The notes beneath the pieces are model-generated. The model was not told where the DNA came from, made no database searches, and saw nothing but the letters and a program-made list of their open reading frames with translations. The translations under genes and the position numbers were made by a program. This document shows positions 9,334-21,178 of a DNA stretch of 64,000 nt, in pieces. Origin of the DNA: Acidimicrobiia bacterium (GTDB lineage: Bacteria; Actinomycetota; Acidimicrobiia; Spongiisociales; UBA5794); the NCBI GenBank assembly GCA_030065575.1, contig JASJDZ010000004.1, forward strand, positions 79,115 through 143,114, in the 5' to 3' direction. How positions within the stretch are numbered: the stretch's first letter is position 1; each line of letters opens with the position of its first letter.

Positions 9334-9360
9334 GAAAGCCGGCGCCATGCGCCGGCTTTC
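9334..9360 (+). terminator. Terminator after the padR-NfeD-SPFH operon
   Basis: An 11-bp perfect stem (GAAAGCCGGCG with its complement) around a 5-nt loop lies 18 bases after the SPFH stop. The descending arm ends in CTTTC. It also sits seven bases beyond the lgt stop on the other strand and could act in both directions. Confidence 0.65.
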
Positions 9361-9367
9361 TGCATGG

Positions 9368-10222
9368 CTAGTTGGCTTCAGGACTGAGATCCTCGGACTC
9401 GAGCGAGGAGAAGGGTTGCCCGCGCGCAACCCCGCGTCGCTGTGCCATCACCAGGATGATGACACCGGCAATGATCGCCCCAATCGAGACCCAGCCGTTG
9501 CGAGATATCCCGAGAATCCGGAAGGTTGTATCCGTGCGCAACAGCTCGGTGAGAAATCGGCCCACCCCGTAGACAATCATGTAGACGGGGAAACTGGCCC
9601 CCTTTGCCAGCCGTCCCTTCCTCTCCAGGTACAGGATCAGCGGCACGGTGATCAGGAGGTTCCACAGCGCCTCGTAGAGGAACGTCGGATGGAACGTCTC
9701 AAACGATGCGTACTCAGGGGGACGACGGGCTTCGTCGATCTCGAGGCCCCAGGGAAGGGTCGTTGGTGTCCCAAACAGCTCCTGATTGAAGTAGTTGCCG
9801 AAGCGACCCATAGCTTGCGCCAGCGGCAGACCGACCGCGACGGCATCGGTGAACGCCGCAAAGTCACCGTTGTGCTTCCGCAACGTATAGACCGCAGCTA
9901 GGGCTCCAGCGATCAGCCCTCCATACAGCGCCAGGCCGCCTTCCCAGATGAACAGGACTGCGTGCCACCGTCCTGAGTACCTGTCCGTGTGGGTAGAGAT
10001 GTAGGCAATGCGTGCACCCAGGAATCCAATCGCAACCGTCCACAAAATGACGCTGTCGAGGATTGCCGGGTTTCCGCCGAACTTCTCGTAGCGCCGCGTC
10101 GTGACAATGGCGGCGATGATCACTCCCAATCCGATGAGGATTCCGTAGAAGTGGATCGTCAGCGGACCGAGGTCAATCGTGTTGTTCGGCGGTGATGGGA
10201 TCGAGGCCCAGATTGTCATCAC
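9368..10222 (-). CDS. lgt: Phosphatidylglycerol-prolipoprotein diacylglyceryl transferase Lgt
   Basis: Lgt transfers diacylglycerol from phosphatidylglycerol to the lipobox cysteine of prolipoproteins at the membrane. The 284-residue protein has the expected seven TM segments and signatures: WEGGLALYGGLIAGALAAV, the Lgt signature region MGRFGNYFNQELFG with its essential Arg and Asn, and HPTFLYEALWNL. The C-terminal segment carries VGRFLTELLRTDT, another conserved motif. At least four predicted lipoproteins in this window (17905, 18426, 26445, 27749) would be substrates. Confidence 0.97.
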   Translation of the reverse strand: MMTIWASIPSPPNNTIDLGPLTIHFYGILIGLGVIIAAIVTTRRYEKFGGNPAILDSVILWTVAIGFLGARIAYISTHTDRYSGRWHAVLFIWEGGLALYGGLIAGALAAVYTLRKHNGDFAAFTDAVAVGLPLAQAMGRFGNYFNQELFGTPTTLPWGLEIDEARRPPEYASFETFHPTFLYEALWNLLITVPLILYLERKGRLAKGASFPVYMIVYGVGRFLTELLRTDTTFRILGISRNGWVSIGAIIAGVIILVMAQRRGVARGQPFSSLESEDLSPEAN

Positions 10223-10370
10223 TTCTTGTTGCCCTCCACGCTCGATCTCCGCACTTCAGCGCTGCGGGACCGTCTTCTATTCCACAGCGAAGCCGCACGC
10301 ACGCTATCAGCAGGAGGAATCGTACCGTCGGTTGGCAGGTGCGGGAGACCTAGTCGGTAGGCTGCCCGCT

Positions 10371-11843
10371 GTGTCCGTGCAGACATCTGACCGAGGAGAT
10401 CGCAATCTCGCCGTAGCCGTTGGCGTCGGCCTGTTTGTCCTCGCTTCGACCCTTGCTCTGCTGCGCCTGGCAACTTTCGACCTGACTGCCTTTGACGCCG
10501 GCATCTTTGACAACGTGCTCTGGCGGCTCGCCCACGGCTACGACGACGTGACGGCAATCACAGGAGCCCACCACTTCTCCGACCATATGTCGCTGCTGAT
10601 CCTGTTCTTTGTCCCGATCTATGCGCTCACACCCCAGCTCGGTCTCCCGGCCTTGATGGTCGCTCAGGCAGCATCCGTCTCCTTAGTCCCGTTTGCAGCC
10701 TGGCTGCTCGCACAACACCTGGGTCTGGATCGGAGGACAAGGCTGAGCATTCTGCTCGTCACTGCCGCCGGCGCGGGCACCTGGAATGCAGCCCTGATCG
10801 ACGTTCACGAGGTCGGCCTTGCGGTCGGCCCGCTGGCGATGACGGGCGTGATGGCCATTCGCGAGGATCCACTGCGCCGATACTGGATATGGCCGGCGCT
10901 GGCTGCATCGTCCCGCCTTGATATCGCGGTCAGCGTCGTACTGATAGGTTTACTGCTCCGCAGGGAAAGGCCGCAGCACGCCCGAATCGCACTCATTCTC
11001 GGCGGCGTGATGGCCACGCTCATGTCGGCATGGCTACTGCTCAACCCGTGGGAAGGTACGAGCTTCGGGTTCCACTTCGCTCATCTGGGGATTGACACTG
11101 CGACAGACCTACCGGGGGCGCTTCTCACCAGTCCTTCCGCGGCTATCGAGCCCCTGTTCGATCTAACCATGTTGGGTACGCTCGCCATCTGGCTCATCGG
11201 CTTCACGGTCGCGGCCCCGCTCGCGGGGTGGCGGTGGATCCTCCCCGCGCTTCCAACCCTGGCGATTCCCGTGCTCGGCAGTTGGCCCCAGGCTGACGAG
11301 CCCCACCTGCACTACTGGCACGTGCTGCTACCGATGCTTGCGATTGCTATGGTCACCGGGCTCGCCAGGAAGCCCAACCTGGGCAAGTACTTCTTCTACT
11401 CGGCAGTGGCTGGTGTGGCGGTGACCTGGGTCTTCATGGGCGTCTTCAAGCCGTCATTCAACAACGACACCGCCGATGAACGGGCGGTTGTCTCCTTCCT
11501 CGAGGCACGCCCAAGCGAGTCGGTGGCATCAATTGGATACCTAGTTCCTCATGTGAGCCAGCGCGAGGTTGTCATGCAGCTGCCGACACCTTTTGCTTGC
11601 CCGATGCCACCCGTCGCTCACTTCACCGGGCCTCCGTCCCCGCCAGACTTGGTCGCGCTTCGCACGGTTGATCTGGAGTCACCCGCCAATCCAGCCACAG
11701 CGCAAGTGTCGCGCACGCTCCGTGACCACTACAGGTTGCTCGAGACCATTGGCGACTATCAGGTCTGGCGGTCTCTCGGCACCATTCCTGTCGACGGTTA
11801 CGACATAGTCTGCGGGCCTGAGTCTGCCGAGAACTCCTCGTAG
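10371..11843 (+). CDS. DUF2079 multipass membrane protein
   Basis: The protein (490 residues from the GTG at 10371) has about ten TM segments and the DUF2079 N-terminal signature FDLTAFDAGIFDNVLWRLAHG, followed by HHFSDHMSLL. These resemble GT-C glycosyltransferases, in which an acidic residue in the first external loop is catalytic, but the substrate is unknown. The frame stays open to 10179, but that region lies opposite the lgt start and has no membrane character, so a start at GTG 10371 or GTG 10377 is preferred; the SD is weak. The last 46 bases overlap the convergent gene at 11798. Confidence 0.75.
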   Translation: MSVQTSDRGDRNLAVAVGVGLFVLASTLALLRLATFDLTAFDAGIFDNVLWRLAHGYDDVTAITGAHHFSDHMSLLILFFVPIYALTPQLGLPALMVAQAASVSLVPFAAWLLAQHLGLDRRTRLSILLVTAAGAGTWNAALIDVHEVGLAVGPLAMTGVMAIREDPLRRYWIWPALAASSRLDIAVSVVLIGLLLRRERPQHARIALILGGVMATLMSAWLLLNPWEGTSFGFHFAHLGIDTATDLPGALLTSPSAAIEPLFDLTMLGTLAIWLIGFTVAAPLAGWRWILPALPTLAIPVLGSWPQADEPHLHYWHVLLPMLAIAMVTGLARKPNLGKYFFYSAVAGVAVTWVFMGVFKPSFNNDTADERAVVSFLEARPSESVASIGYLVPHVSQREVVMQLPTPFACPMPPVAHFTGPPSPPDLVALRTVDLESPANPATAQVSRTLRDHYRLLETIGDYQVWRSLGTIPVDGYDIVCGPESAENSS

Positions 11844-12160
11844 GCATCCCAGGCGTGGGACGCATAGATCGATGCGGGCCCCCCGCCCATTTGAATGGCA
11901 ACGCCAATGGTCTCCGCCATCTCCTCGGCGGAAGCTCCCTTGCGCACGGCGCTCCGAACATGCGAAGCGATGCAGCCGTCGCAGCCTTCGCGAACGGCGA
12001 TGCCCACGGCGATCAGTTCCTTGTGCTTTGCGGACAGCGCACCATCCGCGTATGCGACTCGATAGACCGAGCCGAAGCCCTCGTAGACACCGGGGATCTT
12101 GGCTCGCACCCCCGCGGTACCGGCGTTGAGCGACTTGAGGATGTCCTTGTACTTACCCAC
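11798..12160 (-). CDS. AhpD-like carboxymuconolactone decarboxylase-family protein
   Basis: The 120-residue protein carries the AhpD-type redox motif REGCDGCIASHVRSAVRKG (Glu, CxxC and a His four residues on) and the helical pattern of the CMD fold. Members with this CxxC act as thiol peroxidase or alkylhydroperoxide reductase partners; a decarboxylase role is unlikely with CxxC present. GTG start at 12160 with CAGGAG about eight bases upstream. It overlaps the DUF2079 gene's 3' end by 46 bases. Confidence 0.88.
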   Translation of the reverse strand: MGKYKDILKSLNAGTAGVRAKIPGVYEGFGSVYRVAYADGALSAKHKELIAVGIAVREGCDGCIASHVRSAVRKGASAEEMAETIGVAIQMGGGPASIYASHAWDAYEEFSADSGPQTMS

Positions 12161-12252
12161 AGCTTGCTCCTGCTACCTAGCCAACAGACGACAGACCCGG
12201 CGATGTTACGGGTGATTAGCCTGAGTCCTAATTCGAGCACCCGGAGGTTGAA

Positions 12253-13407
12253 GTGGAACTGAAGCTGTCGGCTACCGCACGGTTTGACGCGGTGGAAGCA
12301 GAACTGGTCGACATCTGCCACTGGATGTACCACAACCCCGAGATCGCCTTCGAAGAGTTCAATACATCGCAGCGTCTCGTTGACTTCCTCCGCGAACAGG
12401 GCTTCGAGGTTGAGTACCCCTCGTACGGGCTCGACACTGCATTTTCCGCCCGGGCCGGTACCGAGGGACCGGAAGTGATCATCTGTGCTGAGTACGACGC
12501 CTTGCCTGAGGTCGGCCACGCGTGCGGGCACAACATCATCGCTACGGCTGCTCTTGGTGCGGGGGTAGCGCTCAAGGACGCGGCCGAGCAACTCGGGTTC
12601 CGCCTCCGGGTCCAAGGGACTCCAGCTGAAGAGGCATACGGCGGCAAGGTCGATCTCATCAACAACGGCGCCTTTGCGGGAGCGGCGCTGTCGATGATGG
12701 TGCACCCTTCCCCCGCCGATGTAGTCGACCCGGCGTTCCTGGGAGTAGCCCACATCGATGTCGAGTTCTACGGCAAGGAGTCTCATGCGGCATTTGCGCC
12801 GCAGGTGGGCGTGAACGCTCTCGATGCTGCAGTACAGGCCTATGTCAACATCTCCACGCTGCGCCAGGCGATCTACGCCACCGACAAGATCCACGGTGTC
12901 ATTGAATACGGCGGTGGAGCACCCAACGTCATCCCCGCCTACACCAAGATGTCCTGGTACGTGCGGGCGGCAACCAAGGAACGGCTCGAGGAGCTGTATG
13001 CCAAAGTGGAGGCGTGTTTCGCCGGAGCCGCCCAGGCAACGGGATGCACCTATGAGCTCAAGTCACGCGGACACACCTACACCGATCTGATCTCGGACCC
13101 CCTGCTGGTCGATCTCTATCTGGCCAACTCGACGCAGCTCGGGCGCCCCATGGGCCGAGGGGCCGACAGCGACCCGAGCGCCTCCGGATCCACGGACATG
13201 GGCAACGTCAGCCACGAGGTGCCTTCGATCCACCCGATGATCGGAATCGACTGCGATCCCTGGGTCAACCATCAGAAGGAGTTTGCGGCGGCAACCATTC
13301 TCCCGCCCGGCGACGCTGCAATCAGGGACGGAGCGTTGGCGATGGCTCACACCGTGATCGATGTCGCCGCCGGCAACCGCTGGGACGAGCTCCGGGTGAT
13401 CGACTGA
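12253..13407 (+). CDS. M20-family metallo-amidohydrolase
   Basis: The 384-residue protein matches the aminobenzoyl-glutamate/aminoacylase branch of M20: an N-terminal helix with HWMYHNPEIAFEEF, then the metal-site sequences ICAEYDALPEVGHACGHN and GTPAEEAYGGKVDLI, and the dimerisation lid with HIDVEFYGKESHAAF. It should hydrolyse an N-acyl or peptide bond with two zinc or cobalt ions; the substrate cannot be read from sequence. GTG start with GGAGG five bases upstream. The 46-bp palindromic repeat begins four bases after its stop, before ybaK. Confidence 0.88.
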   Translation: MELKLSATARFDAVEAELVDICHWMYHNPEIAFEEFNTSQRLVDFLREQGFEVEYPSYGLDTAFSARAGTEGPEVIICAEYDALPEVGHACGHNIIATAALGAGVALKDAAEQLGFRLRVQGTPAEEAYGGKVDLINNGAFAGAALSMMVHPSPADVVDPAFLGVAHIDVEFYGKESHAAFAPQVGVNALDAAVQAYVNISTLRQAIYATDKIHGVIEYGGGAPNVIPAYTKMSWYVRAATKERLEELYAKVEACFAGAAQATGCTYELKSRGHTYTDLISDPLLVDLYLANSTQLGRPMGRGADSDPSASGSTDMGNVSHEVPSIHPMIGIDCDPWVNHQKEFAAATILPPGDAAIRDGALAMAHTVIDVAAGNRWDELRVID

Positions 13408-13410
13408 CGC

Positions 13411-13456
13411 GTCTGGCGTAGCGTGCGGCCGGATAACGCCGCGATCTACGCCAGAC
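13411..13456. repeat. 46-bp palindromic repeat, copy A
   Basis: The outer arms are GTCTGGCGTA (13411-13420) and TACGCCAGAC (13447-13456), a perfect 10-bp pair; inner bases extend the stem to GCGGC/GCCGC around an 8-base loop. Copies B and C elsewhere have the same length and right end. This copy lies between an M20 hydrolase and ybaK, both plus-strand, and ends 16 bases before the ybaK ATG. No T-tract follows. Confidence 0.8.
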
Positions 13457-13472
13457 ACGCTTTGAGGTTCCG

Positions 13473-13943
13473 ATGACCAAGACCAACGCATTGCGGCTGA
13501 TCGAGCAGGCAGGCATCGACCACGAGGTTCGTGAATACGAGCTGGCCATTGAGGAGTTCACCGCCGAGCGCGTCGCTGAGCTTGTTGCCATGGAGCCTGA
13601 GCAGGTCTACAAGACCCTGGTGGCGGTCGGGGATCACAACGGCCCTTGCTTTGCCGTCATCCCCGCCAACACTGAGCTGGACTTGAAGGCGCTCGCGGCC
13701 GCACACGGCGAACGCAAGATCCGCCTCGCTTCCCTGAAGGAGGTCATGCCCCTGACCGGCTACGAGCGGGGATCGGTGACAGCAATCGGAGCCAAGAAGC
13801 CGTTCCCCGTGTACTTGGATGAGATCGCAGAACTGTTTGACATGATCGCTATCTCTGCCGGCGCCAAGGGCATCCAGGTAGTTCTCAAGCCGGAGGACTA
13901 CATCTCATTCACCGGCGCAAGCGTTGTCGCAATAGGTCGCTAG
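13473..13943 (+). CDS. ybaK: YbaK/EbsC-family Cys-tRNA(Pro) deacylase
   Basis: The 156-residue protein has the YbaK fold: TKTNALRLIEQAGIDHEVREY at the start, ERVAELVAMEPEQVYKTLVA with the conserved Lys, IPANTELDLKALAAAHGERKI, and GYERGSVTAIGAKKPFPVYLD, which is the hallmark of true YbaK. It hydrolyses cysteine mischarged onto tRNA(Pro). ATG with GAGG six bases upstream. A more distant paralogue lies at 63042. Confidence 0.92.
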   Translation: MTKTNALRLIEQAGIDHEVREYELAIEEFTAERVAELVAMEPEQVYKTLVAVGDHNGPCFAVIPANTELDLKALAAAHGERKIRLASLKEVMPLTGYERGSVTAIGAKKPFPVYLDEIAELFDMIAISAGAKGIQVVLKPEDYISFTGASVVAIGR

Positions 13944-13946
13944 TAA

Positions 13947-16599
<2,653 letters not shown>

Positions 16600-16603
<4 letters not shown>

Positions 16604-17892
16604 TCCCCCGCTACACACTTCCTGAGATGTCTCGCATCTGGAGCGAAGAGCACAAGCTCGAGGTGTGGAAGGAGTTGGAGGCTCTCGTTGTCGAAGCCTG
16701 GGTCGAGCAGGGCGTCGCTCCCGCAGCGGCCGCTGAAGCGGTCCGAGCTGCTCCCGAAGTCGACCCGGTCGAATGGAAGGTACGCGAGGAGACGACCAAC
16801 CACGACGTCGCCGCCTTCGTTGATGTCCTGGCGGAGTCGGTAGGCGAGGGTGGAGAGTGGGTTCACTACGGACTGACCTCTTCCGACATGCTCGACACCG
16901 CACAGGGGTTCATCCTCAAGGAGGCCGCAACTCTGCTCGAGAAGCGGGTCGACGAGATGCTTGCGGTGGTCAAGGCAAAGGCGGCGGAACACCGGGACAC
17001 CGTGATGATCGGTCGCACCCATGGGATCTGGGCGGAGCCAACGACATTCGGCCTCAAACTGGCGACGTGGGCATTCGAGCTGGACCGCGACCGCAGACGC
17101 CTGGCTGCCGCCGCCGAGTCTGTTGCCGTCGGCAAGATCTCAGGAGCGGTGGGAACCTACGCCCACACTCCGCCCGCCATCGAGGAGTACGTCTGTGGGC
17201 AAATGGGGCTGGCGATCGAGCCGGCTTCCTCGCAGATCACTCACCGGGACCGTCATGCGGAGTTCCTCTCGGTATTGGCTCTGATCGGCGCCTCGCTAGA
17301 GCGGTTCGCCACCGAGATCAGGCACCTGCAGCGCTCCGAGGTGGGAGAGGCTCGCGAGTCCTTTGGTGCGGGCCAAAAGGGCTCCTCGGCAATGCCCCAC
17401 AAGCGCAATCCGATCGCATCAGAGAACGTGACCGGTCTCGCCAGGTTGCTCCGTTCCTACGCATCGACGGGATTCGAGAACGTGGCGTTATGGCATGAAC
17501 GAGATATCTCCCACTCGTCGGCGGAACGAGTGGCTCTCCCGGACTCTTGCCTCGTCCTGGATTTTGCCCTCGTCCGGATGACCAAGCTGATCGACAACCT
17601 CGTTGTGGATTCCGAGCGCATGCTGGCGAACCTCGAAGCCACCCGCGGTCTCGTGTTCTCGCAGGCCGTGCTTCTGGCGCTGATCGAGGAGCAAGGGCTC
17701 ACCAGGGACCAGGCCTACCGAATCGTGCAGCGAAATGCGATGCGCGCCTGGGACGAAGATCTCCCTTTGCGCGGGCTCCTAGCTGAAGACATCGACGTGG
17801 CGCTACATCCCGATGTGCTGGACCGGTGCTTCAGCGCTGAGCACTTCCTGCGCCATAGCGGAGTGGTATTCGACCGGCTGGCTGCGATCTGA
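16600..17892 (+). CDS. purB: Adenylosuccinate lyase PurB
   Basis: PurB cleaves both SAICAR and adenylosuccinate to release fumarate. The 430 residues match the short, Bacillus-type branch: start MIPRYTLPEMSRIW, HYGLTSSDMLDTAQG, the catalytic-His region IGRTHGIWAEPTTFGLK, and the family signature GSSAMPHKRNPIASENV. It begins at ATG with a 4-base overlap of the purD stop. The end is 12 bases from the next gene, which is convergent. Confidence 0.98.
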
Positions 17893-17904
17893 CGCTTTCG
17901 ACGC

Positions 17905-18429
17905 CTAGCGAGTCATGTCCTCGAGAACTGCGAGCACAGCACCGCGTCGGTCGGAGATCGCCGTTGCCGCTGCCGCCGCCTCGAGGCCATCGACCGCCGG
18001 CTGGAGACTGCCGGGCAGCGGCTGCCAGTTGGAGTCCATCACGAGCTGGGCCACATGCTCCACGCTATCTGACTCCCTGAGATCGTTGACGAGGGCAATC
18101 ACCGTTGCCCCGCTCGGTACAGCGACCGATTCGGCAACTGTGAGAGCAACACGGTCGCCGGGTGACGGTGGCGAAACCGCGACCGATCTTCCGGCCTCGG
18201 TGGTTGTCGGCCGCTGCCATTCGACAGTCGTTGCCGTCCCCGACCATGCGGCGAAGTCGCGGGAGTCTGCGGGCTGCGAATCCCCGTCAATCTCAACGGC
18301 CACCGCGTACTCGATGCCGGCAATCCAGTCCGTGAAGGCGAACTGTTCTCCATCGGGGGGACCGTCATCAGCTTCTGCGCAGCCAACGACTACCAAGGCG
18401 AGAGCGCAGAGGCCGATGATGAGCCTCAA
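17905..18429 (-). CDS. Predicted lipoprotein of unknown function
   Basis: This 174-residue protein has a type II signal peptide, MRLIIGLCALALVVVGCAEA, with Cys17 as the lipidation site. The rest is low in distinctive motifs: acidic strands, then a helical Ala-rich C-terminus (AAAAATAISDRRGAVLAVLE). It starts at TTG, where TTGA overlaps the stop of the upstream amidase gene, so the two are translationally coupled. It may be an accessory to that peptidoglycan enzyme; this is inferred from position only. Confidence 0.75.
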   Translation of the reverse strand: MRLIIGLCALALVVVGCAEADDGPPDGEQFAFTDWIAGIEYAVAVEIDGDSQPADSRDFAAWSGTATTVEWQRPTTTEAGRSVAVSPPSPGDRVALTVAESVAVPSGATVIALVNDLRESDSVEHVAQLVMDSNWQPLPGSLQPAVDGLEAAAAATAISDRRGAVLAVLEDMTR

Positions 18430-19223
18430 GCTCCGGACCCTTCGATCTCCGCGACCCGGTCGAATGCAGCCTCACCACAGATGACCGTCGGCTCGCGATC
18501 CTCCCCCAGCACAGCCGCCACATCGCCAGCAAGGGTGCCGTCTGCAATCGGGCCGTAAAGACGGTCACCCGGGCAGTTCGTCGCTGCAACATCACGGTGC
18601 CCCTGCACCGATGCCGGGGCAACGCCGTACTGAGCTGCGCCCCACGCCACCATCTGGATCAGTGTCTCGTATTGGGGTGGAGGCAGTTCCTGCTCGTCGA
18701 AGTTGCCCTCGCAGCAGATGAGCAGATGACCGGTTGGGTCGTAGTCGGTCCCGGTATCTCCAACGGCGTCGACCGGACGGCCCTCGTATACATTGCCTGC
18801 GGCATCGATCATGAAGTGATACGCCAGGTCGGGCCAACCCCGGCTTTGGTGGAATGCCTGATGCTGGCGCAAGCGTGCCGGTGCCAGCGCATTCTCCTCG
18901 AGCAACACGGCGGTGTGATGGATCGTGATTCGATCGATGGCGTGAGGGGTGAAGTCGCCGGCGACGGGTAGAGCACCCCACGCTTCCTTGCAGATGACAT
19001 CGATTTGCTCCGGAGGAGGCATAGCGCTGGTGGTGGTCGTCGAGCTCGTTGTCGAAGTCACCGGCGCCGTAGTGCTCGTGGTTGGCGCAGTGGTAGGTGG
19101 CGGGATGGAGGAAGCCGTGGGCGCCACTGTGGTTGCCGTGCCATCCGACTGCGTTCCGCAGGCTGCCGCTCCGAGCCCCGCCACCATCAGGGTCAGGAAT
19201 CGGCGACGTGACATGCTGGACAT
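18426..19223 (-). CDS. PGRP / N-acetylmuramoyl-L-alanine amidase, exported
   Basis: The 265-residue protein carries a twin-arginine-like signal SRRRFLTLMVAGLGAAACG with a lipobox Cys, a Thr/Ser/Pro-rich spacer, then a PGRP/amidase-2 domain. Predicted zinc ligands are the first His of ITIHHTAVL, the His of VQGHRDVAATNCPGD, and its Cys; YHFMIDAAGNVYEGRP carries the conserved Tyr. It should cleave the bond between MurNAc and L-Ala in peptidoglycan, or bind it. The dual Tat plus lipobox signal means a folded, lipid-anchored enzyme outside the membrane. Confidence 0.9.
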   Translation of the reverse strand: MSSMSRRRFLTLMVAGLGAAACGTQSDGTATTVAPTASSIPPPTTAPTTSTTAPVTSTTSSTTTTSAMPPPEQIDVICKEAWGALPVAGDFTPHAIDRITIHHTAVLLEENALAPARLRQHQAFHQSRGWPDLAYHFMIDAAGNVYEGRPVDAVGDTGTDYDPTGHLLICCEGNFDEQELPPPQYETLIQMVAWGAAQYGVAPASVQGHRDVAATNCPGDRLYGPIADGTLAGDVAAVLGEDREPTVICGEAAFDRVAEIEGSGA

Positions 19224-19232
19224 CAGGTCATC

Positions 19233-19682
19233 CTACGGGGCCGACGGATCCGAGCTTCCGGTCTCGGTATTGCGTACGTGTTTGGCCATTTGCTCGATTT
19301 GGCGATCCAGATACCCCAGGAGAGGTTCCGCGACGCCGGTATCGGCAAGGGCGCCGCGCATGCATCGCATCCATTCGTCAGCTTCGGCAGATCCGATCGA
19401 GAAGGGGACGTGGCGCATCCGCAGTCGCGGGTGACCCTTCCGCTCTGTGTACAGGTCGGGACCGCCCATCCAGCCGCTGAGGAACTCGAACAGGTTGCGG
19501 CGGGAGTTGCGGTCGTCTTCGGGGTGCATCGCTCGCAGCAAGGGAGAATCGCTACGAATTCGGTCGTAGAAGAAGTCGACCAGTTGGCGAAGCGGGGGTG
19601 CTCCCCCGAGTTCGTCGTATGGCGTGGCGGCCTCTCCCCAGGGGTGCGATCCAGTGGGTTTCGGTTGCGGGTTGATCGTCAC
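19233..19682 (-). CDS. Group II truncated hemoglobin (trHbO-like)
   Basis: The 149-residue protein matches truncated hemoglobins of group II: LRQLVDFFYDRIRSDSPLL, the E-helix region FLSGWMGGPDLYTERKGHPR, the proximal-His segment LRMRHVPFSIG, and the conserved Trp in ADEWMRCMRGAL. It binds haem and is expected to handle O2, NO or peroxide. The GTG start overlaps the stop of the upstream gene by four bases. Confidence 0.92.
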   Translation of the reverse strand: MTINPQPKPTGSHPWGEAATPYDELGGAPPLRQLVDFFYDRIRSDSPLLRAMHPEDDRNSRRNLFEFLSGWMGGPDLYTERKGHPRLRMRHVPFSIGSAEADEWMRCMRGALADTGVAEPLLGYLDRQIEQMAKHVRNTETGSSDPSAP

Positions 19683-20155
19683 CCGCGCAGCTCCGCCAGA
19701 TCGGGGGCGAGCAGATCACGCTCTCCCGACTCCTCAATCTGGTCGAGCAACTCATAGGCGATGTCGAGGTGTTTCCTCCAAAGATCACGGTTGCCGGCCA
19801 GCCGAGCGGCCCGAGCCAACGCCTCATGGGCATACCCTTCGTAGAAGGCACCGAGGCGGTAGCGCGAGGCTGCTTCCAGGGACCGTTGACCGTACTCCTC
19901 AGCCAGATCGGGGTATCCCAGCACTGCGGCCACTCGAGAGACTTGCCAATCGCTGACGGCAAAGTTGCGCGGCTCACCGATCTCCCGCCAGTGGTATCGA
20001 GAGCCGAACGCAGCCGTGAGCATCTCGGCTCGCTCTTCGTGAGATCTGACATCCTGGTCGAGCAACTCCCAGGTGCGGTTGAACAGCGAGACGGCAAGCA
20101 TGCGATGGTCGAGCGGTTCGTCGGTGGCCACAGAGTCCTCCCCGTGCGTCGTCAC
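19679..20155 (-). CDS. Helical protein of unknown function, TPR-like
   Basis: The 158 residues are almost entirely helical. They include DHRMLAVSLFNRTWELLDQD, a YHW-containing segment (GSRYHWREIGEP), and paired helices (AAVLGYPDLAEEYGQRSLEAA, EALARAARLAGNRDLWRKH) that look like tetratricopeptide repeats. I recognise it as a widespread uncharacterised actinobacterial protein but cannot assign a function. It overlaps the hemoglobin gene by four bases and heads that small operon. Confidence 0.75.
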   Translation of the reverse strand: MTTHGEDSVATDEPLDHRMLAVSLFNRTWELLDQDVRSHEERAEMLTAAFGSRYHWREIGEPRNFAVSDWQVSRVAAVLGYPDLAEEYGQRSLEAASRYRLGAFYEGYAHEALARAARLAGNRDLWRKHLDIAYELLDQIEESGERDLLAPDLAELRG

Positions 20156-20256
20156 CTCAATCTACCCGACACCCCACGTCGCGTTCTGCGGGATCACTGG
20201 GTAGCCGGCCGAAGAATGCGGGATTAAGAAAGGGCATAGTTAAGGTTGTACGCCGA

Positions 20257-21120
20257 ATGAGCAATGCACAAACCACCCCGGTTTGCTATCGGCATCCAGA
20301 CCGTGAGACCTATCTGTCCTGCAGCGAGTGCGGACGGTCGATTTGCCCTGATTGCTCTTACGACGCACCTGTAGGGCAGAAATGCCCGGAGTGTGTTCGC
20401 ACCGCAGGTTCCCAGCGCGTGGTCAACGCCCGGAACATCAACCGCGGGCCTTCATTCCAGTCCACACCGGTTGTCTTCTCGCTGATTGCCATCAACGTGG
20501 TGATCTTCCTCGCCGGAATGGCGTCGGCGCAACTGGAGAACGACCTGATCCTCAACTTTGGAGCGGTACGGGAGAGGTTCATCAACGGAGATCTCATCGG
20601 CATCGCCACCGGAGAGTGGTGGCGGGCGTTGACAGCCGCGTTCCTCCACGGCGGGACGATGCACCTCCTGTTCAACATGTACTTCCTGTATATCTTCGGG
20701 CCCCGGCTGGAGCAGCAGGTTGGATCGCTCACCTTCTCCGGCCTGTATCTCGCCAGTGCCGCCGGGGGTAGCCTGGCTTCGTACCTCTTCGGGCCACCCG
20801 CCGTGTTCGGTGTTGGGGCCTCGGGAGCTCTATTTGGCCTCTTCGGTGCCTGGCTATACGCCGCATATCGTCAGCGTGGATCGGCGGCAGGTAGTGCGAT
20901 GTTCAATCAACTCGGCGTCATTCTGCTGATCAACCTCGCTCTTCCTCTCTTCCTACCCAACATCGACTGGCGGGCGCACGTGGGAGGCCTGGTGACCGGA
21001 ATTCTCATCGCGTTCCTCTGGGAGCAGGTGGCATTGCAGCACAAGAGCCCCCGCTGGATGCGAGCTGCATCGGCATACGCCGTTCTCGCGGTCCTGATGG
21101 CGATACTGATCCTGTTCTGA
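20257..21120 (+). CDS. Rhomboid-family intramembrane serine protease with zinc finger
   Basis: The 287-residue protein begins with a B-box-like zinc finger (CYRHPDRETYLSCSECGRS, then CPDCSYDAPVGQKCPEC), followed by six or seven TM segments. Rhomboid motifs are present: HGGTMHLLFNMYFLYIFGP, the catalytic Ser189 in GVGASGALFGLFG, and His241 in AHVGGLVTG. It should cleave TM substrates in the membrane. The N-terminal zinc finger is seen in several actinobacterial rhomboids and may recruit partners. A hairpin follows the stop. Confidence 0.94.
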   Translation: MSNAQTTPVCYRHPDRETYLSCSECGRSICPDCSYDAPVGQKCPECVRTAGSQRVVNARNINRGPSFQSTPVVFSLIAINVVIFLAGMASAQLENDLILNFGAVRERFINGDLIGIATGEWWRALTAAFLHGGTMHLLFNMYFLYIFGPRLEQQVGSLTFSGLYLASAAGGSLASYLFGPPAVFGVGASGALFGLFGAWLYAAYRQRGSAAGSAMFNQLGVILLINLALPLFLPNIDWRAHVGGLVTGILIAFLWEQVALQHKSPRWMRAASAYAVLAVLMAILILF

Positions 21121-21137
21121 GGATCGCTGACTAGTCC

Positions 21138-21154
21138 GTTCGGCCTCGCCGAAC
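21138..21154 (+). terminator. Short hairpin after the rhomboid gene
   Basis: A 7-bp perfect stem, GTTCGGC with its complement, closes a 3-nt CTC loop 17 bases beyond the rhomboid stop. A weak CCTTTAA follows. It may end transcription or protect the 3' end. Confidence 0.4.
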
Positions 21155-21178
21155 CTGACCTTTAAGCGCGGGCACCTC